Shown in pieces: positions 14,735-23,174 of a stretch of DNA of 64,000 bases. Numbering within the stretch: position 1 is the stretch's first letter; each line of letters opens with the position of its first letter. Origin of the DNA: Pedobacter polysacchareus (lineage in GTDB: Bacteria > Bacteroidota > Bacteroidia > Sphingobacteriales > Sphingobacteriaceae); NCBI RefSeq assembly GCF_019802255.1, contig NZ_JAHYSS010000011.1:1-64000 (forward strand), given 5' to 3'. The translations under genes were made by a program, and so were the position numbers. The notes under the pieces were generated by a model. The model was given only the letters and a program-made list of their open reading frames with translations, was not told the DNA's origin and ran no database searches.

Positions 14735-15286
14735 ATGAATATTTTTTCCCTAAAAGCACTTGCTAAATTAGTAATGGTGACTGCAGCTGCCGCTTTCTTT
14801 TTTGTTTCCTGTAACTTGAACACTTCACCTGATAAATTTTTTGGGGTAACCGTACTGAACACCAATACCATCAATGATTTTGGAACGGATAGATTGGCAA
14901 AACACATCCAATTGCAAACACTGGAGTTTGCCGACCGACCTTCGACAAAGAAAAAGGGGGATGAGGCAGTAACTTATGTAAATAATAATGTACTGTACAT
15001 GGAAAAGGTGTTGAAAGACATCAAAGAGCTTCCTGAAAATGACGATACCAAAGAAATTAAGGATTTATCCTTAAGCATATATGAATATGTAATCCCTGTT
15101 TATAAAAATGAATACACCGCTTATGCGAAGCTTTGCGATACGAAAGGTCCAGAAGATCAAAAACAGCAAATTATTCAGAATATAGAAAAGAAATATGTCC
15201 CTGCCTTCGAAAAAAAGTTTGCCTTATTACTTGAAATAGGAAAAAATTATGCTCAAAAGCATGATTTAAATGTAAAATGGGACTAG
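14735..15286 (+). CDS. Hypothetical lipoprotein
   Basis: Secreted lipoprotein of 183 residues with a lipobox FVSC after a hydrophobic stretch (about residues 8-26). The mature part is charged and largely helical, with Lys/Glu-rich repeats that could form a coiled bundle. No family is recognised. The ATG at 14735 is preferred to a TTG three codons upstream. It is a single gene followed by a strong terminator. Confidence 0.7.
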   Translation: MNIFSLKALAKLVMVTAAAAFFFVSCNLNTSPDKFFGVTVLNTNTINDFGTDRLAKHIQLQTLEFADRPSTKKKGDEAVTYVNNNVLYMEKVLKDIKELPENDDTKEIKDLSLSIYEYVIPVYKNEYTAYAKLCDTKGPEDQKQQIIQNIEKKYVPAFEKKFALLLEIGKNYAQKHDLNVKWD

Positions 15287-15324
15287 AAAAATAACAGCCG
15301 CTGCCTTTAAGGATGCTTCTTACG

Positions 15325-15370
15325 CTGCAAATGAATGACTTAAAAAAGCACATTCATTTGCAGTTTTTTT
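15325..15370 (+). terminator. Terminator of the hypothetical lipoprotein gene
   Basis: A perfect 13-bp stem (15325-15337 with 15351-15363) with a 13-base loop is followed by seven T residues. Confidence 0.85.
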
Positions 15371-15560
15371 ATATAGTATGATTTTTGTTTTGCATGTCCT
15401 AATTTTATTCTATTAATCCTGCATTGTGATTAATCTTACACGTTCTGGGCTTATTTTCAGCGTGCCATTTGTTTATTTGCACTGGAAGCTTTTAGGACAT
15501 TTGTCTGCTGGAAGCCTGGTCTTTTGAAACAACTTTGCGATATAAATTTATCATTTAAAT

Positions 15561-16634
15561 ATGGAAAGCGTAAAGAACAATATCCTTGTAGTAGGTGGAA
15601 AAGGGCTGGTAGGAAACAAGATTGTGGAACTGATCAAAGAAAGAAATCCAACGGTGCAGATCTTTATAGGAAGCCGTAACCTCAGTGCTTCCTTGCCAAA
15701 TGCTCTGCAGATAGACGTCAACAATCCTCAAACCTTTTCCTCCATCAAAGAAAAGAACATCCATTTTGTCGTATTGTGTGCCAACGACAAATCCAACCAT
15801 ATCTTACAATACTGTATCGACAGTGGGATCGATTATATCGACATTACAAAACCTACTCCCGACCTGGAAAAGGCCTTGCTATCGACGCAAAACAAAGCAA
15901 TTAATAGTCAGATTGTTTTCAGCTCCGGTTGGATGGGCGGTTTGGTGAGCAGTCTGGCTTTTCTCGCTGTGCCGGATAAAGAAAGTATCAAATCTATAAA
16001 ACTGTTTGTTTATTATTCTGTGAATGACCTGGCTGGTGAAAGTTCAGCGCATTTCATGGCAGAGCATGTAGCAACACCCTTTAAAGGATATGTGCAAAAT
16101 AAGCTGGTCTGGCTAAAACACTTCCTGAATTCTGAAAAGTATACTTATTCATTTGGAATAGGCAAGAGACAGGCCTATAATTTTGATACACCCGACTTAT
16201 ACATCCTTCATAAAGCGGAAGGAGTGCCTACGGTACAGGTAAAAATGACGTACAATTCTGAATTTATTACCTGGTTGCTGGGTGCTTTTCAAAGGGTCAA
16301 ATTGTTCGATGTACTTTCGTTATCGATGAGGAGGCTGATTTTTAGTGCTAATGGAAAAGGAGATCAAACGATATTTGATGTCCTGGTAGATGATGGAAAG
16401 GTAATCAGGAAAATCGCCTTGAAGGATGCAATGGGACAAGCACATCTAACCGCCTTCAGCACGGTATTACACTTGGAAAACATGATGAAATCAGCTCCGA
16501 AGAAAGGTGTTTTCTTTAGTCACCAGTTACATGAACCTATAAAGTTTCTGGAGCTGCTCAGGTCGTCTGATGCCATAAACCTGGAGATAGAAGAAGGGAA
16601 TTTGACATTTCTGCAAAATACGGTTGGAGCATAA
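15561..16634 (+). CDS. Saccharopine dehydrogenase-like NAD(P)-binding oxidoreductase
   Basis: Predicted cytoplasmic oxidoreductase of 357 residues. The N-terminal Rossmann fold shows the dinucleotide loop VVGGKGLVGNKI (about residues 10-21) and continues to about 130 in the saccharopine dehydrogenase NADP-binding pattern (VVLCANDKS, then DYIDIT). The C-terminal half is a less conserved domain with no clear catalytic residue. Such proteins act on varied amino-acid or lipid-linked substrates, so the reaction is unknown. It stands alone and shares a terminator with the convergent efflux operon. Confidence 0.8.
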   Translation: MESVKNNILVVGGKGLVGNKIVELIKERNPTVQIFIGSRNLSASLPNALQIDVNNPQTFSSIKEKNIHFVVLCANDKSNHILQYCIDSGIDYIDITKPTPDLEKALLSTQNKAINSQIVFSSGWMGGLVSSLAFLAVPDKESIKSIKLFVYYSVNDLAGESSAHFMAEHVATPFKGYVQNKLVWLKHFLNSEKYTYSFGIGKRQAYNFDTPDLYILHKAEGVPTVQVKMTYNSEFITWLLGAFQRVKLFDVLSLSMRRLIFSANGKGDQTIFDVLVDDGKVIRKIALKDAMGQAHLTAFSTVLHLENMMKSAPKKGVFFSHQLHEPIKFLELLRSSDAINLEIEEGNLTFLQNTVGA

Positions 16635-16685
16635 TGTTAAAATGACGAGATCAGCTTACCTGCGTAATGGGATAAATCAACTAAA

Positions 16686-16720
16686 AAACAAGCCCTGATT
16701 TATAGGATCAGGACTTGTTT
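16686..16720. terminator. Bidirectional terminator
   Basis: Arms 16686-16699 and 16707-16720 pair with one mismatch around a 7-base loop, between two convergent genes, with an A run on one side and T residues on the other. Confidence 0.7.
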
Positions 16721-16727
16721 ATCAGGT

Positions 16728-19700
16728 TTATTTCCAACCGCCTCCTAAGGCCTTGTAAATAGATATCTGATTCAATACTTCTTGCTTCTTGGCAAGAACT
16801 TCATTGATTTCTGCCTCTAAAACATTTCTTTGTGTGGTAATGATGTCCAGATACGTCACCCTTCCTGCTAAAAACAACGCATTGGCCGCTTTTACGGAAG
16901 CATTTAACGCTTTCACTTCTTCCGAGAGGTATTCTCTTTTTGCTTTAATGAAAGCCTGTGATTTCACTGCATCCTGTACTTCATTGTAAGCCTTCAGAAC
17001 GATTTTCTCATAATTTTGGAATGCTATACCGTAATATGCTTTGTAGCTCTCATATTCTGCTTTTATACGGTGCTGATTAAAAATAGGAGCAGTGATACCA
17101 CCCATCAAACCATAAGCTAAAGCCGTTTGTGGCTGAAACAACTTACCCAGGTCAAAAGATTGCAATCCGATCTGAGGCGCCAGTACAATTGCAGGTAAGA
17201 ATGCTGCGCTTGCGGCCTTGGTTTCTTTCTGCGATGCAATCAATTCCAGTCCTGCCTGTCTGATGTCTGGCCTCAAAGCAATCATTTGTAAAGGTGTGCC
17301 TGTTGCTAAAGTGCTGCTGGAATTGAATTCTTCTAATCCATTCTTTTTTAAGGAAATAACAGCAGTAAATTTTCCCGTCAGAAAGTTCAGGTGATTTTGC
17401 ATGAGCAGCTGCTGCTGTAAAACTTCCTGTGCTTTACCTCTAGAATTGGCAAGCACCGCTTTGAATTGCTGCACGCCCAATTCAGTAGCCACACCGGCTT
17501 CTTTTTGAACCTGGATCAGTTTTAATCCGTTCTGCTGCAGCTGGATGTTTCTGCTTAAAATCTGAAGCTCCTCCTCCAGGGCCAGCAGCTCAAAATAGGC
17601 CGCGGATACGTTGCTGATGAGTTCCGTCTGTACCAGCTTTTGCCCCTCATAAGAAGCTAGAAACTTGTGGACAGCCGCCTGCTTTTTATTTTTCAGTTTA
17701 CCCCATAAATCCAGCTCCCAAGAGGTTCTGAACCCTATGAAATAGTCAGGAAATGGGTTGGGTACCTGCTCTCCGGGTTTCAGATTAGGGGAGAAATTGG
17801 TGTCATAATTACCAATTCCATCTGCGGTGTGAAAACCATATTTCCTTAATCCTCCTTCAATTGCAAGGTCTATATTAGGTAGTGCTGCACCTTTTCGCAT
17901 TCTTAGGTTTGCTTTCGCCAGCTCGATATGGTGCAAGGTTTGCTTCATATCCGTATTATTGGCCAAAGCAGTTTCAATTAAAGAAATGAGCTGCTCATCT
18001 TTAAAGAATTCCTTCCATCCGGTATGGGCAACGGTCACTGTGTCTTTACTGGTTTGGAAGCTTTCCGGAAGTGTCTGATGTTCGTACACTGGGATGTCTT
18101 TTTTCATCGAGCAGCTGCTGATCAACATCACTGCGGTAATGGCGATGACCACTTTAGCACTCGCTCCAGCTTTCTTTTTCATCAAAGAGGAAAAGAGTAC
18201 ATATAGGCCTGGGATCACAATTACACCAACCACAGTACCGATAATCATTCCGCCTACAGCGGCTGTTCCGATAGAGCGGTTACCTAATGCACCTGCACCG
18301 GTAGCAATCATTAAAGGAACCAATCCTGCTGCAAAAGCAAAAGAGGTCATTAAAATAGGGCGTAAACGGGCAACGGAGCCTTCTATTGCGGCATTTAAGA
18401 AAGTCATACCTTGTTCTTGTTTAATAATGGCATACTCGACGATTAGGATCGCATTTTTTCCGAGTAAACCGATGAGCATCACCAGCGCAACCTGCGCATA
18501 AATATTGTTTTCCAGTCCGAACATCCATAAGAACAGGAAGGCACCAAAAATACCTGCCGGCAAAGAAAGCAATACTGGCAATGGCAGCAGGAAGCTTTCA
18601 TATTGTGCGGCAAGGATCAGGTAAACAAACAATAAACACAGTGCAAAGATGTATAAAGCCTGATTTCCGGAAAGAATCTGTTCCCTTGTCATCCCAGACC
18701 ACTCAATTTCGTAACCAGTAGGAAGCTTGTTCGCCACGGCCTCTACAGCATCAATCGCTTGCCCGCTGCTGAAACCAGCCGCAGCATCACCATTCAGCAT
18801 TGCCGAAGAGAACATATTGTAACGCGTAATTTGCTCCGGGCCATAAACGCGTTCCATCGTAATAAATGTAGAGAAAGGCATGGTTTCTCCCTGGTCATTC
18901 TTAATGAAAAGGTTTAACACATCCTCTGGTTTCTCCCGGTAATTAGGGCCTGCCTGTACCATCACCTTGTACATTTGTCCGTAACGAATAAAGTTGGTTG
19001 CATAATAACTCCCCATTAAGGTTTGAAGGGTGTTCATCGCATTCTCTACGCTGATGCCTTTCTTAGCCGCTAAATCATGGTCTACTTTGATGAGGTATTG
19101 CGGGAAACTAACGTCGAAAGTGGTAAATACATTGCCGATTTCCGGGGTCGCTTTCAAGTCTTCAATGAACTTCTTCATCACCTCAGAAGTCCTGTTCAGG
19201 TCGTCCGCACCGGTTTTATCTAAAAGGCGGAGTTCAAAGCCTGAAGAGTTCCCAAAACCAGGTACAGTAGGCGGAGGGAAGAACTCAATATCCGCGTCCA
19301 TGATATGTGAAGTCGCCTTTTTAAGGTTTTCAATCATGTCAGTTACAGATTCTTTACGGTCTTTCCAGGCCACAAGGTTGATCATACCCATACCATAAGA
19401 AGCACCGGAAACCTCATTCACCAGGCTATATCCTGCAAGGGTGGAAACAGTTTCTACGGCCTGCATTTTTCTGCTGATGGCATCAATTTCATTCAGCACG
19501 CTTTCCGTCCTGTCTACTGTTGCTCCTGGAGGAGTGGTTACATTCACGTAAATCATGCCCTGATCCTCTGTTGGGATAAATCCGGAAGGCAGGATGCTGC
19601 TCATGCCCCAGGTGGTGATAAAGAACGCGATCAGCAATCCAAAAGTCAGGATTCTCCGACCTGCGATTCTGGTCAATAAACCTTTATAACCGCCCGCCAT

Positions 19701-21275
19701 TCTATTGTAAGCCCTGTTAAAGCCTGCAAAGAACCTGGCCATCCAGCCTTTAGCAGCTGGTTTGTCATGTGGAGAGCGCAAAATGATCGCACATAGCGCA
19801 GGAGTTAATGTTAAGGCATTGATTCCGGAAATGATAATTGCGGAAGCCAGTGTTAAGGAGAATTGTCGGTAAAAAATACCCACCGGACCGGAAAGAAAAG
19901 CGACCGGGATAAATACCGCCGACATCACCAGGGTGATCGCTACCACCGGTTTACCCACTTCTTTCATCGCAGCAATGGTGGCTTCCATCGGCTGCAGGTG
20001 TTCTTCTTCCATTTTGGAGTACACGGCTTCCACTACTACAATGGCATTATCCACCACGATACCAATCGCTAACACGAGTGCAAACAGCGTTAGTAAGTTG
20101 ATCGAGAAGCCCAGCATCTGCATGAAAAACAAGGCTCCAATCAGACAAACTGGAACTGCCAGCGCTGGAATTAAGGTGGATCGGAAATCCTGCAGGAAGA
20201 TAAATACTACAATGAATACGAGTATGAACGCTTCAAGTAAGGTGATCAATACACTTGATATAGAAGCATCAAGGAATCTGGATACGTCGTAACCCATGGT
20301 GTATTTCATACCCGGGGGGAAAGAGTTCTCCTGTAAAGCAGCCATCCGCTCTTTTACATTTTTAATGACTTCCTGAGCGTTTGATCCTGGCAATTGTTTT
20401 AACATGATTGAAGCAGAGGGCCTGCCATCCGTTTTAGAGACCATCTCATAGTCGAGTGAACCAAACTCCACATCTGCTACGTCTTTAATCCGGATGATAG
20501 AACCATCCGCGTTTGCCCTGATGGGAATGTTTTTGTACTCTTCAGCTTCCGAAAACTTACCTGGGTAACGCAATACATATTGCTGCATGTTGATTGATTT
20601 ATCAGAACCAATCCCGGTTTGTCCGGGGGCGGCTTCCACATTTTGCTTCCTTAGGGCTGCAATCACATCATCAGAAGAGATGTTGTAAGCCGCAAGGCGA
20701 TCAGGTTTCAGCCAAACACGCATTGCATAATCCCTTAAACCCATGATCTGGGCAAAACCAACACCTTCAATTCGTTTCAATTCTTTTAAGATATTGATGT
20801 CGGTAAAGTTGTAGATAAAGCGCTCATCTGCAGTTTTGTCGTCGCTGTATATATTCAAATACATCAGCATACTGTTGACTTCTTTTTCGGTCGTTACTCC
20901 GGCTTTGATCACCTCTTCAGGCAATTCATCGAGCACGGTAGTGACCCTGTTCTGCACGTTTACCGCCGCAATATCTGGGTCGGTACCCACTTTAAAGAAG
21001 ACCTGGATCAGGGTAGTTCCGTTGTTGGTAGACACAGAACTCATGTAGGTCATTCCGGCTACGCCATTGATGGCCCGCTCCAGAGGAATCGCAACGGCAT
21101 TGGTACTTACTTCGGCATTTGCACCGGTATAATTGGCCGTCACCACTACGGAAGGCGGAACGATGTCCGGGAATTGGGTAACCGGCAAGGTAAATAGCGC
21201 CAGTAAACCCAACAGGGTGATAAATAGGGAAATAACCAGTGATAATACCGGTCGTTTTATAAATTGTTCAAACAT
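16728..21275 (-). CDS. RND efflux pump fused to an outer-membrane factor lipoprotein
   Basis: Single frame of 1515 residues. Residues 1 to about 1030 form a complete HAE-1/AcrB-type proton-driven multidrug permease, with 12 membrane segments and two large periplasmic loops; the membrane-segment-4 pair is Asp409-Asn410 rather than Asp-Asp, as in many Bacteroidota pumps. Residues about 1032-1515 form a NodT/OprM-type outer-membrane factor. The junction keeps a full lipoprotein signal: Met1032, a Lys-rich start, a hydrophobic core and lipobox LISSC with Cys1055. The factor could therefore be released by signal peptidase II after export, or be translated separately from Met1032 (codon at 18182), although the bases before it are pyrimidine-rich and show no ribosome site. 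The adaptor gene lies 26 bases upstream in the same operon, completing a tripartite pump. Confidence 0.93.
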   Translation of the reverse strand: MFEQFIKRPVLSLVISLFITLLGLLALFTLPVTQFPDIVPPSVVVTANYTGANAEVSTNAVAIPLERAINGVAGMTYMSSVSTNNGTTLIQVFFKVGTDPDIAAVNVQNRVTTVLDELPEEVIKAGVTTEKEVNSMLMYLNIYSDDKTADERFIYNFTDINILKELKRIEGVGFAQIMGLRDYAMRVWLKPDRLAAYNISSDDVIAALRKQNVEAAPGQTGIGSDKSINMQQYVLRYPGKFSEAEEYKNIPIRANADGSIIRIKDVADVEFGSLDYEMVSKTDGRPSASIMLKQLPGSNAQEVIKNVKERMAALQENSFPPGMKYTMGYDVSRFLDASISSVLITLLEAFILVFIVVFIFLQDFRSTLIPALAVPVCLIGALFFMQMLGFSINLLTLFALVLAIGIVVDNAIVVVEAVYSKMEEEHLQPMEATIAAMKEVGKPVVAITLVMSAVFIPVAFLSGPVGIFYRQFSLTLASAIIISGINALTLTPALCAIILRSPHDKPAAKGWMARFFAGFNRAYNRMAGGYKGLLTRIAGRRILTFGLLIAFFITTWGMSSILPSGFIPTEDQGMIYVNVTTPPGATVDRTESVLNEIDAISRKMQAVETVSTLAGYSLVNEVSGASYGMGMINLVAWKDRKESVTDMIENLKKATSHIMDADIEFFPPPTVPGFGNSSGFELRLLDKTGADDLNRTSEVMKKFIEDLKATPEIGNVFTTFDVSFPQYLIKVDHDLAAKKGISVENAMNTLQTLMGSYYATNFIRYGQMYKVMVQAGPNYREKPEDVLNLFIKNDQGETMPFSTFITMERVYGPEQITRYNMFSSAMLNGDAAAGFSSGQAIDAVEAVANKLPTGYEIEWSGMTREQILSGNQALYIFALCLLFVYLILAAQYESFLLPLPVLLSLPAGIFGAFLFLWMFGLENNIYAQVALVMLIGLLGKNAILIVEYAIIKQEQGMTFLNAAIEGSVARLRPILMTSFAFAAGLVPLMIATGAGALGNRSIGTAAVGGMIIGTVVGVIVIPGLYVLFSSLMKKKAGASAKVVIAITAVMLISSCSMKKDIPVYEHQTLPESFQTSKDTVTVAHTGWKEFFKDEQLISLIETALANNTDMKQTLHHIELAKANLRMRKGAALPNIDLAIEGGLRKYGFHTADGIGNYDTNFSPNLKPGEQVPNPFPDYFIGFRTSWELDLWGKLKNKKQAAVHKFLASYEGQKLVQTELISNVSAAYFELLALEEELQILSRNIQLQQNGLKLIQVQKEAGVATELGVQQFKAVLANSRGKAQEVLQQQLLMQNHLNFLTGKFTAVISLKKNGLEEFNSSSTLATGTPLQMIALRPDIRQAGLELIASQKETKAASAAFLPAIVLAPQIGLQSFDLGKLFQPQTALAYGLMGGITAPIFNQHRIKAEYESYKAYYGIAFQNYEKIVLKAYNEVQDAVKSQAFIKAKREYLSEEVKALNASVKAANALFLAGRVTYLDIITTQRNVLEAEINEVLAKKQEVLNQISIYKALGGGWK

Positions 21276-21301
21276 GATCTGTGATGATTTATACGCAGGA
21301 T

Positions 21302-22435
21302 TTAGTTTTTAGCGATAGGGTTTGTTTTGATGTCCATTGGTTTAACCGTCAGCCCATCGCGCAGGCTTTGGGTGCCTTCATAGACAATTTTATCTGATTT
21401 TTTTAGTCCGGAGTTCACCATATAATAGTGTCCAATGCGCTGTCCGGCTTCAAAAGGCGTCATTTTTATCGTGTTATTTGCATTCAGCACATACACATAA
21501 GTCCGGTCCTGAATCTCAAACACAGATTTCTGATGAACTGCCAAAATTTCTCCTGTTTCTACGGGTACGCTGATTTTACCGGAAGCACCATGTTTTAGCA
21601 GTCCGTCCGCATTTGGAAAGCTGGCTTTCAGTGATAAAGAGCCGGTCTGACTCGCAAATTCACTTTCGGCAAATCTTGCAATTCCTTGAAAAGGATAAAC
21701 GACGCCATTCGCTAATGTCAGCTTAACGTGCTTTTTGAAGTTGTTTTTTGAGTAGGCCGTATCGCTGGCAATATTCAGGTATTCCTTCTCTGTGATCGAA
21801 AAATACACGTTTACCGTGCTTAAATCAGATACAGAGGTCAGGAGGGAACCTTCCTCCAATAAACTTCCTGCTTTTAAAGGCATTCTGTCGATCCTTCCTG
21901 TGAAAGGAGATTTGATCAAAGTATGAGAAAGTCTGGATTTCGCGTAACGCAGCACGGATCTGGCTTCTGCTACACGCGATTCTGCAGCTTTCAGCTTAGC
22001 AGCGCCTAAATCTAATTCTGTTTTGGAAACGATGTTACTCTGCACCAAAACCTTAGTTCTTTGTTGTTCTAAATCTACAGTTTTAGCATCAGCAATGGCA
22101 TTGTTCAATACCGCTTCGGCCTTACTCAGATCAGCTTTGTATTCCTCATCATTGATTTTGAAGAGGATTTGTCCGGCTTTAACTGCTGCACCTTCTTCTA
22201 CATAGATCTTTTCTAAGAACCCGGATAACCTGGACCTTACTTCTACGTTTTTTGCCGCCTGGATATCGGCTATGTATTCTTTAAAAATCAGGGTGTCTAA
22301 TACGCTGACAGCAGCGATAGGGACGGTTTTGGCCTGGTCTGCAGCAAGGGGCTCCTGGCTCTTTGAAGTACAGCCGGCAATGGTAACGGCAGCTAAAATT
22401 GGGAAATAAGCTAAATACTTAACTTTCATGGTCAT
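21302..22435 (-). CDS. RND efflux periplasmic adaptor (membrane fusion protein) lipoprotein
   Basis: Adaptor of 377 residues that links the inner-membrane pump to the outer-membrane factor. The signal peptide ends with lipobox IAGC (Cys22). Domain order is typical of AcrA-type adaptors: barrel-sandwich half (VEVRSRLSGFLEKIYVEEGAAVKAGQ, about 62-88), helical hairpin (about 95-165), second sandwich half (LIKSPFTGRIDR), beta-barrel and membrane-proximal domain. It is the first gene of the operon. An ATG two codons into the frame is an equally good start. No regulator gene is adjacent. Confidence 0.93.
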   Translation of the reverse strand: MTMKVKYLAYFPILAAVTIAGCTSKSQEPLAADQAKTVPIAAVSVLDTLIFKEYIADIQAAKNVEVRSRLSGFLEKIYVEEGAAVKAGQILFKINDEEYKADLSKAEAVLNNAIADAKTVDLEQQRTKVLVQSNIVSKTELDLGAAKLKAAESRVAEARSVLRYAKSRLSHTLIKSPFTGRIDRMPLKAGSLLEEGSLLTSVSDLSTVNVYFSITEKEYLNIASDTAYSKNNFKKHVKLTLANGVVYPFQGIARFAESEFASQTGSLSLKASFPNADGLLKHGASGKISVPVETGEILAVHQKSVFEIQDRTYVYVLNANNTIKMTPFEAGQRIGHYYMVNSGLKKSDKIVYEGTQSLRDGLTVKPMDIKTNPIAKN

Positions 22436-22668
22436 AATGATTTTTAGGGACGCGTCAATGCGCCCCGTGATATGGATGGTTTTTGAAAAAAAATGCAGTT
22501 AAATAACTGGTTTTAAGGCTGCTTGGCGCTTAAAACCCTTGCCGGAAAGGCATTAGTATTTTTTAATGGATAGGACGCAGACAAAAGCAGGACAGCGCCC
22601 AGACTTTAGGTCGGACAAGAGTATCAACGGTCTGGTTTTCAATTAGAAATACTAAATAGAGATTTTGC

Positions 22669-23031
22669 TTAGAACGGCTTTAATCTAAACAGGTGGGTGT
22701 AGTAACTTGGTAAACAGGTGCTTTTCGTTTTGTAGAAAGGGTGGCTGATCTTGATGATTTTTCCAATCTGCTTAAAGAGAAAGAAAGAAAAAAGGATCAG
22801 GATGGCTGGAAGGATGTAAATCCCGGTTTGGAAAAGACGGTAGTTCTCATTTGGAATTTCAATGCCATCTTCATAATTGTGCATTGGAATGTCCAAAAGG
22901 TCATCAAGTACAATTTCAAGTAAAGAGTCGCCGGCAAACGAATATTGCTTCACAGAAGCGTCTCCCGCTTCATAGGCAATAATGTTCAGGTAGGCGAACA
23001 GCGATAAAAAATGAAACAACTTGATGAACAT
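22669..23031 (-). CDS. Hypothetical small membrane protein
   Basis: Predicted protein of 120 residues with two membrane segments (about 3-22 and 66-88) and a short polar, acidic loop between them. No family is recognised. The ATG at 23031 follows a TATATTTG box (23046-23039, minus strand) by only 7 bases, so the mRNA would be nearly leaderless if that box is used. A GTG start at 23058 would add nine residues but would place the start upstream of the box. The coding call rests on the well-formed membrane segments and the lack of an overlapping gene. Confidence 0.5.
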   Translation of the reverse strand: MFIKLFHFLSLFAYLNIIAYEAGDASVKQYSFAGDSLLEIVLDDLLDIPMHNYEDGIEIPNENYRLFQTGIYILPAILILFSFFLFKQIGKIIKISHPFYKTKSTCLPSYYTHLFRLKPF

Positions 23032-23142
23032 ATTGTGCCAAATATAGAATTTTAGCACCCTGCTTTTTTTAGAGATAATTGTCTTTACAATTTTATGATA
23101 AACTTAGTTTCCATTAAAATAAGCCCAGTTTTCTTTATAATA

Positions 23143-23167
23143 CCCCTATTTCCAGCAGAAATAGGGG
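23143..23167 (-). terminator. Hairpin after the OMP_b-brl_3 receptor gene
   Basis: A perfect 9-bp stem (23143-23151 with 23159-23167) with a 7-base loop begins 8 bases after the stop codon at 23175. The tail is AT-rich but has no long T run. Confidence 0.55.
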
Positions 23168-23174
23168 CTTGCAT

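Noticed and set aside
18094..18501. Plus-strand ORF of 135 codons inside the RND fusion
   Set aside because: Antisense to strongly conserved RND sequence; only the RND frame shows family motifs.
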